64,000 nt of DNA from Allomeiothermus silvanus DSM 9946 (GTDB taxonomy: Bacteria > Deinococcota > Deinococci > Deinococcales > Thermaceae): positions 62,001-126,000 of the forward strand of contig NC_014212.1 in assembly GCF_000092125.1 (NCBI RefSeq). The letters are read 5' to 3'. The translations under genes were made by a program, and so were the position numbers. Below the pieces are notes generated by a model. It ran no database searches and had not been told where the DNA came from. It saw only the letters and a list, made by a program, of their open reading frames with translations. Every line of letters starts with the position of its first letter. The first letter of the stretch is position 1. This document shows positions 16,050 to 26,041 of this stretch, piece after piece.

Positions 16050-16997
16050 ATGTTTGCCTATATCCTCCGCCGCCTGGCTTTCGCAGCAGTCACCCTTTGG
16101 TTGGCGACCTTGCTGGTGTTTGGTGCTTTGCTGCTGATCCCCGGCAACCCGGCCCAGGCCATCCTGGGGATTGATGCCACCCCCGCCGACGTGGCCGCGC
16201 TCGAGCACCGCCTGGGCCTGGATAAACCTCCGCTCGAGCGCTATCTGAACTGGCTGGGCGGGGTGCTTCGGGGCGACCTGGGCCAGAGCATCCGCTACGA
16301 GACCTCCATCTCGGGGCTGATCGTGGCCCGGCTGGGGATCACCTTACCTATCGTGATCGCGGCGCTCCTGCTGGCGACTTTGATCGCGGTGCCGCTGGGC
16401 ATTTTGGCCGCGCGGCGGGTTGGGAGCTGGGCGGACATAGCAGTTTCGCTGGGATCGCTGGTGGGGATCGTGCTGCCTTCGTTTTGGGCGGGGTTGATGT
16501 TCATTTACATCTTTATCGTCTGGCTCAAACTGCCTTTGCCCTCGAGCTTCCCCATCGGCGGCTGGAAAGACCCCGCTAGGGCCATCGCCGCGCTGGTGTT
16601 GCCGGTACTCACCGTGGGGTTGGCCAGTTCCTCGCTATTGGTGCGGCTGGTGCGGGGGAGCGTGCTCGAGGTATTGCACCAGGACTACGTGCGTACAGCC
16701 CTGGCTAAGGGCCTCTCTGAGCGGGTAGTGCTGTATAAGCACGCCCTGCGCAACGCAGCGTTGCCGGTGGTGACGGTGCTGGGGCTGGAGTTCGCCCAGC
16801 TTCTCATCGCCACGGTGGTGGTCGAGACGGTCTTCGGCATCCCCGGTCTGGGCTCGCTCTCCTTGCTAGCGATCAGCGCTCGGGATTACCCGTTGGTGCA
16901 AGGGGTGGTGTTGACCATCGCCGCTTTTATCGTGCTGCTCAACCTGATCGTGGACTTGTTGTACGCGCTGCTCGATCCGAGGGTCAGCTATGCGTAG
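16050..16997 (+). CDS. peptide ABC transporter permease, DppB type
   Basis: 315 aa membrane protein with about six transmembrane helices, starting FAYILRRLAFAAVTLWLATL. The cytoplasmic EAA loop that contacts the ATPase is visible as DYVRTALAKGLSERVVLYKHALRNAALP. The ATG at 16050 directly follows an in-frame GTG at 16047. The stop overlaps the next gene by 8 bases. Confidence 0.93.
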   Translation: MFAYILRRLAFAAVTLWLATLLVFGALLLIPGNPAQAILGIDATPADVAALEHRLGLDKPPLERYLNWLGGVLRGDLGQSIRYETSISGLIVARLGITLPIVIAALLLATLIAVPLGILAARRVGSWADIAVSLGSLVGIVLPSFWAGLMFIYIFIVWLKLPLPSSFPIGGWKDPARAIAALVLPVLTVGLASSSLLVRLVRGSVLEVLHQDYVRTALAKGLSERVVLYKHALRNAALPVVTVLGLEFAQLLIATVVVETVFGIPGLGSLSLLAISARDYPLVQGVVLTIAAFIVLLNLIVDLLYALLDPRVSYA

Positions 16998-17847
16998 CCT
17001 GAACGCTGAGCGCCGAGCCCCCAAGGCCAAAAGCCTCTGGGCCAAGTTGCCGCCTTCGGGAAAGATCGGCGGGTTCATCCTTACGCTGATCCTGCTGATG
17101 GTGGTGGCGAGCGCGCTCAACCCCGTAGACCCCAACGCCACCACCCCCAACCGGCTTTCTCCCCCTTCGCTGGCCCACCCGCTGGGTACGGATATTCTGG
17201 GGCGGGATACGCTGGCTCGAGTCCTGGCCGGGGCCGAGAACGCCCTATACGTGGGCTTGGTGGCGGTGGGAATCGGCTTATCACTGGGGTTGGTGCTGGG
17301 GGTTATAGCCGGCTACTTCGGCGGCTGGCTCGATCAGGGATTATCGGTGCTTTTAGAAACCCTCTATGCCCTTCCTGCGCTCCTGATCGCCTTGTTGCTC
17401 GCGGCTATCTTCAATCCGGGCGTCACCACCTCGATGGTGGCGATTGGGCTGGCGGCAGTCCCGGCCTTCGCGCGGGTCGCGAGGGCCAGCGTGCTTTCGG
17501 TGAAAGCACAACCGTATATTGAAGCAGCCAAGGCTTTGGGTATGGGTCCTTTGCGCATCATGCTCCGCCATGTGCTCCCGAATATCCTGGGGCCGCTGGT
17601 GGTGCAGGCCAGCCTGGCCTTCGCGGCGGCGATCCTGGCCGAGGCGGCCCTTTCGTATCTGGGCTTGGGCACCCAGCCCCCCAACCCCAGCTGGGGCCGG
17701 ATGCTGCGCGAGGCGCAGAGCTACCAAGAACTTACGCCCTTCCCGGTCATCTTTCCGGGCATGGCCATCGGCCTGGCGGTGCTGGGGTTCAATTTGTTGG
17801 GGGACGGGCTGCGGGACTGGCTCGATCCGAGGCAAAGGAGCCAATAA
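16990..17847 (+). CDS. peptide ABC transporter permease, DppC type
   Basis: 285 aa, translationally coupled to the DppB-type gene. Typical DppC features: HPLGTDILGRDTLARVLAGA near the first periplasmic region, and the EAA loop PYIEAAKALGMGPLRIMLRHVLPN. About six transmembrane segments. Forms the heterodimeric channel with the previous gene product. Ends GWDGLRDWLDP-like (LLGDGLRDWLDPRQ). Confidence 0.93.
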   Translation: MRSLNAERRAPKAKSLWAKLPPSGKIGGFILTLILLMVVASALNPVDPNATTPNRLSPPSLAHPLGTDILGRDTLARVLAGAENALYVGLVAVGIGLSLGLVLGVIAGYFGGWLDQGLSVLLETLYALPALLIALLLAAIFNPGVTTSMVAIGLAAVPAFARVARASVLSVKAQPYIEAAKALGMGPLRIMLRHVLPNILGPLVVQASLAFAAAILAEAALSYLGLGTQPPNPSWGRMLREAQSYQELTPFPVIFPGMAIGLAVLGFNLLGDGLRDWLDPRQRSQ

Positions 17848-17864
17848 GGCGAAAGGAGGAGGCC

Positions 17865-18656
17865 ATGAACTACAAAGATATGTTCCGCATGGACGGCGAG
17901 GTGGCGCTGGTGGTGGGTGGGGGTTCGGGGATCGGCCAGGCTGCCGCTGAGGCGCTGGCGGCGCAGGGGGCGAGGGTGGTGGTGGCCGATCTGAGGCTCG
18001 AGGGGGCCGAGGAAACCGCCTCCCGCATCCAGGCTGCCGGGGGTCAGGCCGAAGCCGTGCAGTTGGACTTGGTAGACCATAGCGCGGTGCGCCACCGGAT
18101 CAACAACATCCTCACCCGGTACGCTCGGCTCGACACGGCCGTCTCGACCCCCAGCATCAACGTGCGCAAGCCGCTGCTCGAGTACACCGACGAGGAGTTT
18201 GACCGGGTGCTCAGCGTGAACCTCAAGGGCACTTTTCACCTGCTGACCGAGGCTGGGCGGGCCATGGCCCATCAGGGCTCGGGCTCGCTCATCGCTTTTT
18301 CCTCGATCCGCTCGTTGGTGGTCGAGCCGGGTCAAGGCGTGTATGCTGCCACCAAGGCCGGGACGGTGCAGATGATCCGGGCCCTAGCTGCTGAGCTTGG
18401 CCCCAAGGGGGTGCGGGCCAACGCCATCGGCCCTGGCGTGATCGATACCCCCCTTACTGCCCCGATCAAAAACCAGCCCGACTGGTACAACGCTTACGCG
18501 GCCAAGAGCGTGTTCGGTCGCTGGGGCAAACCCGAGGAGGTAGCCGGGGCGGTGGTCTTTTTGGCTTCTAAAGCCGCTTCTTACATCACCGGCACGATTA
18601 TCTTCGTGGACGGCGGTTGGACGGCCGTAGACGGGCGGTTTACCCCCCCACTCTAA
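17865..18656 (+). CDS. SDR-family oxidoreductase
   Basis: 263 aa, AAAGGAGGAGG ribosome-binding site, 17 bases after the permease stop, so probably in the same operon. Classical SDR: cofactor motif [12 protein letters not shown], active-site Ser in FSSIRSLVV and YAATK (Tyr and Lys), NVKG-equivalent VNLKGTFHL, and C-terminal FVDGG. The usual NNAG motif reads VSTPSI here, an unusual change. Substrate unknown; the operon link suggests something imported by the transporter. Its 3' end overlaps the convergent phosphoglycerate-mutase gene by 4 bases. Confidence 0.9.
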   Translation: MNYKDMFRMDGEVALVVGGGSGIGQAAAEALAAQGARVVVADLRLEGAEETASRIQAAGGQAEAVQLDLVDHSAVRHRINNILTRYARLDTAVSTPSINVRKPLLEYTDEEFDRVLSVNLKGTFHLLTEAGRAMAHQGSGSLIAFSSIRSLVVEPGQGVYAATKAGTVQMIRALAAELGPKGVRANAIGPGVIDTPLTAPIKNQPDWYNAYAAKSVFGRWGKPEEVAGAVVFLASKAASYITGTIIFVDGGWTAVDGRFTPPL

Positions 18657-19882
18657 GCCCCGTATTTTTGCAGCTTACCCGCGTGGGCCAGCAACAAAGG
18701 CATCAGTTCCACCCCCCGCAGGTGCCCCAGCGAACCCTTGGCCGCTTCGTCTTCGGTGAAGCGTTGGGCGGCGTCATTTCGTAGGTAAGGGGCGTGAAGT
18801 AAGAGCGGAACCGGGTGCCAGGAGTGGGCCTTGAGGATGCTGGGGGTGCTGTGGTCGCCGGTGATCGCCAGCACGTCGGGCTCGAGGGCCAGGAGTTTCG
18901 GCAGCAGGGCGTCGAAGATCTCCACCTTGTGGGCTTTCTCGGCAAAGTTGCCGTCCTCGCCGGTAGAATCGGTCTTCTTGAAGTGCAGGTAGAAGAAGTC
19001 GAAGCGCTTCCAGTTCTCCTGCAAGACCTTGATCTTGCCCTCCGGGGCATCCTCTACGCCCTCGACGGGTAAGACCTCCATGCCCACCAGGCTGGCCACG
19101 CCCTTGTACATCGGGTAGCTGGCGATGCAGGCGGGGGTGAGTTTATAGACCTGGCCCATGGAGGGGAATTTGGGCCGTTCGGAGATGCCGCGAAAAAGGG
19201 CGCCGTTGATCTTCGGCTCGTCCTTCAGAACCTCGCGGATGCGCTCTGAGAGGGTGTTGAGGATCGCGGCAGTCTTGGCGCTAGCCGTATCGTTCGGATC
19301 GTGGGCGTGGGATTGTAGCGGAGGCACCCCGGTTTTTTGGGGGTCGGTGTCGGTGACCTTATCGCCTAGCCCCCCGGTGCGCAGGATCACCACGAAGCGG
19401 TGTTCGCTCTCGGTGTAAAAGTGGATGCGTACCCCTTCAATCTCCTCGATGGCCTCCTTGAGCTTGGCCACGATTCGGCGGTTCTCCTCGTCGGAGGGTC
19501 GTCCAGCGCGGCGGTCGAGCACGTTGCCCTGGGCGTCGAGGGTGGCGAAGTTTCCCCGCACCCCGATATCGCCATCCTGGAAATCGGCCCCGATGCCGAT
19601 AGCCGAGAGCGCCCCGCGCCCCACCAGGTACTTGAAAGGGTCGTAGCCAAAGAGCGAAAGGTGGCCAGGGCCGGAGCCGGGGGCTAAGCCAGGGTAGACC
19701 GGGGTGAGCAGCCCCAAGGCGCTTTTTTGGGCCAGCGCGTCGAGGTTGGGGGTTTTGGCGGCGGCGAGTTCGGTAGGGCCACCGGGCTGTTGGGGCAGGC
19801 CGCCTACCCCATCCAGCACCACCAGCAGGATTTTGGAAGGGGTTTTCTGGGTAAGTTCCTCGAGGATCGGGAAGAGGTCCAT
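18653..19882 (-). CDS. apgM: cofactor-independent phosphoglycerate mutase, archaeal type
   Basis: 409 aa member of the alkaline-phosphatase superfamily that interconverts 3- and 2-phosphoglycerate in glycolysis. Seen: [13 protein letters not shown] (metal Asp), [15 protein letters not shown] (nucleophile Ser), [34 protein letters not shown] (metal Asp and His) and [13 protein letters not shown]. It has the aPGAM length (about 400) rather than the 510-residue GpmI form. The -10 TAGAAT is 6 bases before the ATG, so it is leaderless. Confidence 0.93.
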   Translation of the reverse strand: MDLFPILEELTQKTPSKILLVVLDGVGGLPQQPGGPTELAAAKTPNLDALAQKSALGLLTPVYPGLAPGSGPGHLSLFGYDPFKYLVGRGALSAIGIGADFQDGDIGVRGNFATLDAQGNVLDRRAGRPSDEENRRIVAKLKEAIEEIEGVRIHFYTESEHRFVVILRTGGLGDKVTDTDPQKTGVPPLQSHAHDPNDTASAKTAAILNTLSERIREVLKDEPKINGALFRGISERPKFPSMGQVYKLTPACIASYPMYKGVASLVGMEVLPVEGVEDAPEGKIKVLQENWKRFDFFYLHFKKTDSTGEDGNFAEKAHKVEIFDALLPKLLALEPDVLAITGDHSTPSILKAHSWHPVPLLLHAPYLRNDAAQRFTEDEAAKGSLGHLRGVELMPLLLAHAGKLQKYGA

Positions 19883-19888
19883 GCGGAC

Positions 19889-19894
19889 ATTCTA
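19889..19894 (-). promoter_or_regulatory. -10 box of apgM
   Basis: TAGAAT on the minus strand, 6 bases before the start codon at 19882. Confidence 0.5.
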
Positions 19895-19921
19895 CCCAGG
19901 TCCGGGAGGGCCGCCGTGACC

Positions 19922-20248
19922 TCAGCAGCGCTCGGCAGCGATCGGGTGGCTCAGGGGCAGACCCGCCTCGATCCAGGCCAGCAGGCCACCTTCCACCTCC
20001 CAGACCCGGATCCCGCGGGCCTCAAGCTCGCGACGAACCTGCTCGCTGCGGTTGCCACTGCGGCAGACCAGGATGCTAGGGCGGCGCTCCAGTTCGCCGA
20101 GGCATCGGTCCAACTGGGTTTGGGGCAACAGGGTAGCTCCACGCGCCACCCCGGTCTGGTGCCACTCCTGGGGCTCGCGGATATCGATTAGCCGGGCATT
20201 CCCGTCGTGTACCAAGCGGTAAGCGGTCTTAGGGTCTAGCTTGCTCAT
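19922..20248 (-). CDS. single-domain rhodanese (sulfurtransferase)
   Basis: 108 aa cytoplasmic rhodanese; the active-site loop is CRSGNRS with the persulfide-carrying Cys. DPKTAYRLV, RLIDIREPQEW and EGGLLAWIEAGLP are family landmarks. The ATG at 20248 is used; an upstream in-frame start would read through the promoter. The promoter carries a perfect palindrome of the CsoR/CstR type (20257-20283), so expression is probably induced by copper or by reactive sulfur; for a rhodanese, persulfide sensing by a CstR-like repressor is the better guess. Confidence 0.92.
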   Translation of the reverse strand: MSKLDPKTAYRLVHDGNARLIDIREPQEWHQTGVARGATLLPQTQLDRCLGELERRPSILVCRSGNRSEQVRRELEARGIRVWEVEGGLLAWIEAGLPLSHPIAAERC

Positions 20249-20256
20249 CACGATAT

Positions 20257-20287
20257 CCTTTATACCCCCAGGGGGTATAAAGGTCAA
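20257..20287 (-). promoter_or_regulatory. rhodanese promoter with CsoR/CstR-like operator
   Basis: Perfect inverted repeat CCTTTATACCCCC (20257-20269) / GGGGGTATAAAGG (20271-20283) around one base. On the minus strand -35 is TTGACC (20287-20282), spacer 17, -10 TATAAA (20264-20259). The operator therefore fills the spacer and -10. The ATACCCC/GGGGTAT arms resemble operators of CsoR-family repressors. Confidence 0.7.
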
Positions 20288-20295
20288 ATATTCCT

Positions 20296-20826
20296 TTAGT
20301 AGTAGATGGGTGGCCGACTGCTCAGCCACTCCTCGGGCAAGAGGCTATACATGTACAAGTCCCAGGGCTCCCCGCGAATCCAGCGGTAGCGGCGCAGGAG
20401 TCCCTCGCGGCGGAAGCCTAGCTTCTCCAAAGCCCGCTGCGAGCGCACGTTATTTACATGCACGATGCTCTGGATGCGCCGCAGGTCAAGGGGCCCAAAA
20501 GCAAAGTCGAAAAGCACCACCTTGGCCTCGGTGTTGATGCCAAGACCCCAGTAAGGCCGCCCCACCCAGGTCTCGGTCTCGCCGAGCTTGTTCTCCCAAT
20601 CCACCTGCAGCCCCACCACCCCGCAGGCTCGCCCCTCGAACTCGAGCACGAACATGCCTTCTTTGCCCGCAATGGCCTCTAGGTAAGAGCGGGTCTCTTC
20701 CTCACTGGTATGCGGGTTCCAGTACAGGTAGGAGGTAAGTTCGGGGTCAGAGGCCAACGGGAAGAGGTCAGGGGCGTCCTCCCCTCGAGGGGGACGCAGC
20801 AGAATCCGGGGGCCGCGCAGTTCCAT
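20296..20826 (-). CDS. GNAT-family N-acetyltransferase, RimJ/RimL type
   Basis: 176 aa. The acetyl-CoA fold is recognised from MELRGPRILLRPPRGEDAPD at the start, WVGRPYWGLGINTEAKVVLF (the Q/RxxGxG/A loop, here relaxed to RPYWGLGIN) and VHVNNVRSQRALEKLGFRRE. Members acetylate ribosomal protein N-termini or small amines; the target here is unknown. It ends just upstream of the rhodanese promoter. The 222 bases before its start (20827-21048) hold only hairpins, one of which is the protease terminator. Confidence 0.88.
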   Translation of the reverse strand: MELRGPRILLRPPRGEDAPDLFPLASDPELTSYLYWNPHTSEEETRSYLEAIAGKEGMFVLEFEGRACGVVGLQVDWENKLGETETWVGRPYWGLGINTEAKVVLFDFAFGPLDLRRIQSIVHVNNVRSQRALEKLGFRREGLLRRYRWIRGEPWDLYMYSLLPEEWLSSRPPIYY

Positions 20827-21006
20827 GTGTAGGGATAGCTTAGCTCTTGTGTGGCGGGCGGGATAGTCTGCTGGCCCTTACCTCTCAAATGATGCAAGCA
20901 ACTCCCGCTCCCTTTCCCCAAAAGGGGAGAAAGGGGTAGTTCACCAAGCCGCGCCGCCGCTCAACCCCACCCTTCTACGGTGGGCGTACTTGGGGGGGTG
21001 AGAGTG

Positions 21007-21031
21007 AAAACCCCCTCCGTGAGGAGGGGGT
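21007..21031 (-). terminator. Rho-independent terminator of the S8 protease gene
   Basis: CCCCCTCC (21011-21018) / GGAGGGGG (21023-21030), loop GTGA, followed on the minus strand by TTTT. Confidence 0.85.
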
Positions 21032-21048
21032 AGCTGAGTCCGTGGATG

Positions 21049-23631
21049 TTACGGGCGGGCGATGGTGAAGGCCGGGGAGGTCCAGGTTTCCCAGTCGGCG
21101 GGGTTGTTCTTGTTGCCGGTGGGTTTGAGCACTTCGATCTGGAGCCGGTAAATGCCGTTGGGAACCGGCTTGAACTCAGCGGGGATGGGGATGTCGGTGT
21201 TGTAGACCTCGGTCTCCTTGTATTTGGAGATGTAGGTCCCGTCCCAGGCCAAGGTAAAGATTCCGGTACGGGTGCTGTTGCGGTCGGTAAACCAGGCTAG
21301 GTCGGCCTTGTTGAATTTGGGATGGATTGGTTTTCCAGTCTGGCCGTTAAGGATGACTACCTGGTAGATTTGCGCCCCGTGTTCAAAGTGGAAGAGCAGG
21401 TAGGGTTTATCCTCGCCCTGCAAGGTGAAGGTTCCACCGCTCAACTGGTTGAAGCTGGCGTCGGCCAACCAAGGAAAACCGAAGGGGGTGGGCTCGAGCA
21501 CCCGGATGGACTTGTACCCGCCCTGTAAGCCCACGTAGGGGACATTGAGCCCTACCCCTGCCCCGACCGGCTGGAAGAGGATGTAGCCGCCGTAAAGGCT
21601 CTTGCTGGCCAGACCGGGGTTGGGGGTGATGCTCACGCTCACAGTGGTCTCGCCTTGAGCGGGCACGGTGATCTGGTTGGCGCTAAAGGTGACGTTGGCA
21701 AAGCCGGTCACGAAGCTCGGGGCGTACACGCTGCCGGTAGCTGAGATGCCGGGCACATGCACCAGCTTATAGATGGTGGGGACGTTGCTGCGGTTCTTGA
21801 GGGTCAGGGTCTGGGTGTACGCGCCGTTGACCTCGGCAAAGGAGATTTTGGAAGGCGTAACCGTGATGCGGGTCTGGACTGCCCCTAGTACGTCAATCAT
21901 GCCCGAGCCTTCGCGGAAGCTGGACTCAGCAAAACCACTGCTGGGAGCCAGCGAGAAGGGTTTGGGGTAGGCGGTGTTCTGGAGCATGGTGCGCACCAGT
22001 GCGGGGCGCTGGCCGTGGGCAAAGGCGGGGTTGCCTTCCAAAAGAAGCGCTGCTGCACCGGCAACGTGCGGGCTGGACATGGAGGTGCCCGAGAGCACCG
22101 CGTAGCCGCCCTGCTCGAGCGGGAAAGCCGAGCGGATAAAGCCGCCGGGAGCGCCTAGGTCGGGTTTGAACTCGAGATCTTGGCTCAATCCCCAGGAGCT
22201 AAAGCTGGAGATCAGGTTGCCGGTCGCCAGCGGGAAGCGGGCTTCCACGTTGCTCCAGGTGAGGGTCACATTGCTACGGGCGGCGATAGTCGCGCCGTCG
22301 CTGTCGGAAAGCATCACCACCGGGACGCTGATGGGGCCGCCGATGGTGCCCTGGAGGTAGCCGGGCCGGTTATTGTAGATGAGCACCGCTACTGCTCCGG
22401 CGGCCTCGGCGTTGAGGGCTTTCTCGCGGAAGGTGCAGATCCCACGCTGGATCAGCACCGCTTTACCGCTGAACGTCCCCGGCGCGAAGGGGTTGGCTCC
22501 GTTTACGTTACAGCCGTTGAGCGGAGAGGCTACCACCACCGGACTCGAGCCGCTGGTAGGAGCTGGGATCGAGCCACTCGCCAGGAAGTACCCTACGGTT
22601 CGGTTGTCGGGGCTGATGGTGAAGGTGCGCAGCTGGACAGTGATGTTATCGAAAGAGGCCACGCTTATCACGTCGGTGGCCGCCGCGGGTGCGCCGGTGG
22701 TGAACAGCCCCGAAGCTCCCTCGTTGCCTGCTGACGCCACCACCACCACGCCCTTCTTGACCAACTTGTTGATCCCTTTGACCAAAGCCGACCAGCCATA
22801 GGGTGAGCCCAGGCTCATGTTGACGATATCCATGTCGTCGCGCTCGGCCCGCTCGAGGGCTGCCAGGATCACGTCATCGCTGGTGCTACCCTCACAACCA
22901 AAGACTTTGTAGGCCCCGAACTTTACCCCGGGGGCTACCCCGGTGATCTGGCTGTCCTTGCCGCCGACGATGCCCGCTACATGGGTGCCGTGGCCGCCGC
23001 AGTCGTCAGGGTTGGGATCGGGAACCGGAGTGCTGTGCGCTGGATCAGCAGCGTTATAATCGTCCCCCACGAAATCGTAGCCTTCAATGATACGACCGGC
23101 GAAAGCAGGGTGCTGGAGGTCAATACCGCTATCGATGATGCCCACTTTGACACCTTTGCCGGTGAGCCCTAAGTCGTTTTGGGCGATATCCACCCCGGTT
23201 TGGGTGATGGCCGTGGCCAAATCGGGCTCGACCCGCTGAGTAGGGGGCAGGGCCAGGATATGCACCGGATAGATCGCTACCACGCCGGGGAGCGTGTAAA
23301 GCTTATTGGGGCTGCTGCCCTTGGGGAGTTCCACCGAGAAGCCGTTAAACAAGTCGGTGTAGGCGTAGCGGATCTTGATCCCGGCGGTCTCAGCGGCCTG
23401 CCGGAAGACCGCATGCTGGGCCTCGACGGATTGCAGGCTTACCCCGTCGCTCACGCTTTGTCCAGAGAGTTCTACGATCCAGCGGGTAGGTGTCTCGTTG
23501 ACGAGCTGACCGCTCTCTGGGGCCTGAGGGGCATTGGCGATGACTTCGACGCCCGAGCGCACCTGGGGCTCAGGACCTCCACACGCGGCTAATAACAAGA
23601 GCCCTAAGCTCAATAATAGGAATCTGCGCAC
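21049..23631 (-). CDS. secreted subtilisin-like serine protease (S8) lipoprotein with PA domain
   Basis: 860 aa, GTG start with AGGAGG 6 bases ahead. Lipoprotein signal LLLLAACGG with Cys17. Residues about 45-125 resemble an I9 propeptide. Catalytic triad: Asp167 (GIIDSGID), His214 (GGHGTHVAG) and Ser517 (GTSMSSPHVAG); Asn303 (ASAGNEGA) fits the oxyanion hole. A protease-associated domain is inserted at about 330-465 (ISVPVVMLSDSDGATI). The C-terminal 330 residues contain Ig/Fn3-like beta repeats. It is probably anchored outside the cell and degrades proteins. Confidence 0.93.
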   Translation of the reverse strand: MRRFLLLSLGLLLLAACGGPEPQVRSGVEVIANAPQAPESGQLVNETPTRWIVELSGQSVSDGVSLQSVEAQHAVFRQAAETAGIKIRYAYTDLFNGFSVELPKGSSPNKLYTLPGVVAIYPVHILALPPTQRVEPDLATAITQTGVDIAQNDLGLTGKGVKVGIIDSGIDLQHPAFAGRIIEGYDFVGDDYNAADPAHSTPVPDPNPDDCGGHGTHVAGIVGGKDSQITGVAPGVKFGAYKVFGCEGSTSDDVILAALERAERDDMDIVNMSLGSPYGWSALVKGINKLVKKGVVVVASAGNEGASGLFTTGAPAAATDVISVASFDNITVQLRTFTISPDNRTVGYFLASGSIPAPTSGSSPVVVASPLNGCNVNGANPFAPGTFSGKAVLIQRGICTFREKALNAEAAGAVAVLIYNNRPGYLQGTIGGPISVPVVMLSDSDGATIAARSNVTLTWSNVEARFPLATGNLISSFSSWGLSQDLEFKPDLGAPGGFIRSAFPLEQGGYAVLSGTSMSSPHVAGAAALLLEGNPAFAHGQRPALVRTMLQNTAYPKPFSLAPSSGFAESSFREGSGMIDVLGAVQTRITVTPSKISFAEVNGAYTQTLTLKNRSNVPTIYKLVHVPGISATGSVYAPSFVTGFANVTFSANQITVPAQGETTVSVSITPNPGLASKSLYGGYILFQPVGAGVGLNVPYVGLQGGYKSIRVLEPTPFGFPWLADASFNQLSGGTFTLQGEDKPYLLFHFEHGAQIYQVVILNGQTGKPIHPKFNKADLAWFTDRNSTRTGIFTLAWDGTYISKYKETEVYNTDIPIPAEFKPVPNGIYRLQIEVLKPTGNKNNPADWETWTSPAFTIARP

Positions 23632-24051
23632 ATCAACCTCCTCTTGGATGCGAAAATTTCTTTGTTGTTCCGATTCACTCTAAGAGCCCACATTCCCCGG
23701 TGTCAAGGCCAAACCCGTTATCCCAGGCGTTATTCCAGCGTGACTCTTTGGGGGTTTCCCCCTTAAGCTGGGCCTCGAGGTCAGAAAATGGGCGAAATCC
23801 GCCCTTTTAACCGTTCGTATCCTCGGTTTAAAGGTATACCAAATCTCTTGTTTTCCGACCCTCCTCCATCTTTCGAGCGCTAGTGCAGATTGAGGGCTCT
23901 CCCTTGATTTTTGGGGTTCCCACGGGAAGCGGGTAGCCATATACACAACCAGATTTGCTGCACCAAAACTGGTTATGTTGAAAAGCTTCCCGTGGAGTAC
24001 TTAGAATGCGAGCTGCTTGCTCGGTGGACCACCAGCCTGTAGTCCAGTGCG
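23632..24051. other. intergenic region with a large interrupted inverted repeat
   Basis: 420 bases without a gene. CCACGGGAAGC (23920-23930) pairs with GCTTCCCGTGG (23985-23995), and inside it CACAACCAG (23944-23952) pairs with CTGGTTATG (23969-23977, one G-T-type mismatch). It lies 57 bases past the end of the lipoprotein reading frame on the minus strand and may serve as its 3' hairpin. The rest shows nothing clear. Confidence 0.4.
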
Positions 24052-26041
24052 CTAAGGATCGATCAGCGAAACCCGTGTAGCCCAATTGGCCAGCGAAGTG
24101 CGGGTTCCCCCACAGCTTCCAAAAGGTGCAGTCATGTACTGGGCTAATGTGCAGGTCTGCGCGATGTACTCCGAAGCGATCCAGATGTCGCCGTTTTCGT
24201 CCACTGCGGCAGCCCCATAATCGCCCCAGCGTGGGCGAGGCGGGTTGCCGAAGGCCTTATAACCGGTAAAACCATCCTGCGGCCCGATTCCTTCGGCGGC
24301 GACCTTCACATCGCCATTGCCGCGCTCGGCATTGATCCCCACGTAAGCAGCGCTGGGGTAGTGATCTGGCCCTACCAAAGTCAGGGCCATCACCCCCTGG
24401 CCTTTCTTGTTCACTGCCAGGGCCGGGTAGGTGATGTGGTTGTTGATCACCCCTATGTAGCCCTGATTTTCAAGTTCCGCCGTGACCCCGCTCTTCTTGA
24501 CCTTGGGCTCGAGCACGTACCAAGCCACACCGGCCTTTTGGCTCCCTCCCACGCTCAAGGCGGTGTCCAAAGCGCCCCAAAGCTTGCCATCGGCGAAGAA
24601 GACCTGCTGCATCCGGCTATCGTTTGCGTCCAAAGGGGAGAGGACCTCGTTGTGGGCAGGTTCATTCACAAAAAAGAACCGCCAGCAGCCGAGGCCGAAG
24701 GGGGTAGGGGCGGTGGTGTTGTTGATGCATTGTCCCAGTGGGAAGTCGCCCGCTTTCTGGTCTACCAGGGGGGGGAACCCCATAAGGGTTCACGCTGACA
24801 TTGGCGGCGGAAAGGCTCAGCTGGGGATTGCGGCTATCCAAGGTGCGGGTGTTGGTGAGCGCCCACACCACGATCCGGCTATCTACACCCGCGTCGGTGA
24901 AAACCGCAGTGGAGCTGAGGAAATACTCGGTTCCACCAAAGCTCATCTCGAAGTCGCGGTCCGGAGAGACCGCTGGCCACACCGTAAAGCCGGGCAGACC
25001 CGAAGGATCAGTGGTATTGAAGACTACCAGTGGGACTACCGCGTCGCTGCGGGCCAATCCCCGTTTGGAGAAAGCATAGATGAAAGCGCCGTTGAAGCCG
25101 TCCTCGAACAGGGGGAAGTTGTTGACGCTGATGTAAAAACCGTAGGCATCGGCACCGATGTGGGGGTAGTCGGGGATGCAGGGGCAATTTTGGCCGTCCG
25201 CGGTGGTGTCGATGCGGTATAGGGTCCAGGCCCCGGTGGGATCGGGGGTTCTGCTCACCGCTACCTCGAGCTTGCTGATGCCGGTGAGAGCCCCGGTGAC
25301 TGGGTTCACCGCCAGGCTAAATACCACGTGGAACCAGCGTTGGGTTGCGGCATCGTACAAGCATACCGGGTCAATCATCTGCGGGCCAAAGCGGGGCTGC
25401 CCGGCGGGCTTGCTACGGTCGATGGCGGCGGGGTAACCGTAGAAGGTGTTGAGATCGATGACCCCGGTGGCGGGCGTGCCGTCCGAGTGCCAGATGCGCA
25501 GGGCGCTGTTCACCGATTCCAGCACGTACCCGTTGCCCACGCATAGCCCCTGGTCGGGGGGTTCCAGGCTGAACTGGTTACCCCCGTTGGCAAGCCGCTG
25601 GTCGCGGTGGTTGAGGCCGTTAAAGCTGCGGATAAGCTGCGGGTCGGGACGCCCTAGCTGTGTCATCAGGCTCACGCCGCTGATGATCGCGGTGGGTTCT
25701 ACCGCCGGGGCCGAGCCGCCCCGAGTGCCTTTGAAGGGGCTACGGTTGAAGAGGGGCTCGGGCAGGGTGCGGACGCTCGAGAGGCTCACCCCACCCCCCC
25801 CTGCATCGGGGTCAGCAAGGTTGGGCCGCAACTCGGGCTGCTGAATTCCTTCTACCCCGGCGGGGCCAGCCTGCAAGTTTGCCGACCCAGCAGGGGTGGC
25901 CTGCCGAACCGTACCGCTCAAACCCCGAACCTCCACCGCGGGATCGGCTGAAACCTGCTCCTCGGCGTTTTTTTGTGGGGGAGCGCTACACGCTGCAAGT
26001 ACCAAGGCAAAAATCAAAAACCGACTCGAGGTTAATCTCAT
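24052..26041 (-). pseudogene. secreted lipoprotein gene with a frameshift in a C8 tract
   Basis: The gene starts at ATG 26041 (lipobox ALVLAACSAPP, GAGGA ribosome-binding site) and reads to about 24780, where a run of eight G on the plus strand (eight C in the gene) breaks the frame; the remainder continues in another frame to 24052. With seven C the whole reads as one 662-residue protein. I recognise no domain; motifs such as SLEPPDQGLCVGNGYVLES and PHIGADAYGFYISVNNF suggest a secreted beta-propeller-like protein. Sequencing error, slippage or phase variation are all possible, so gene decay is not proven. Confidence 0.65.
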
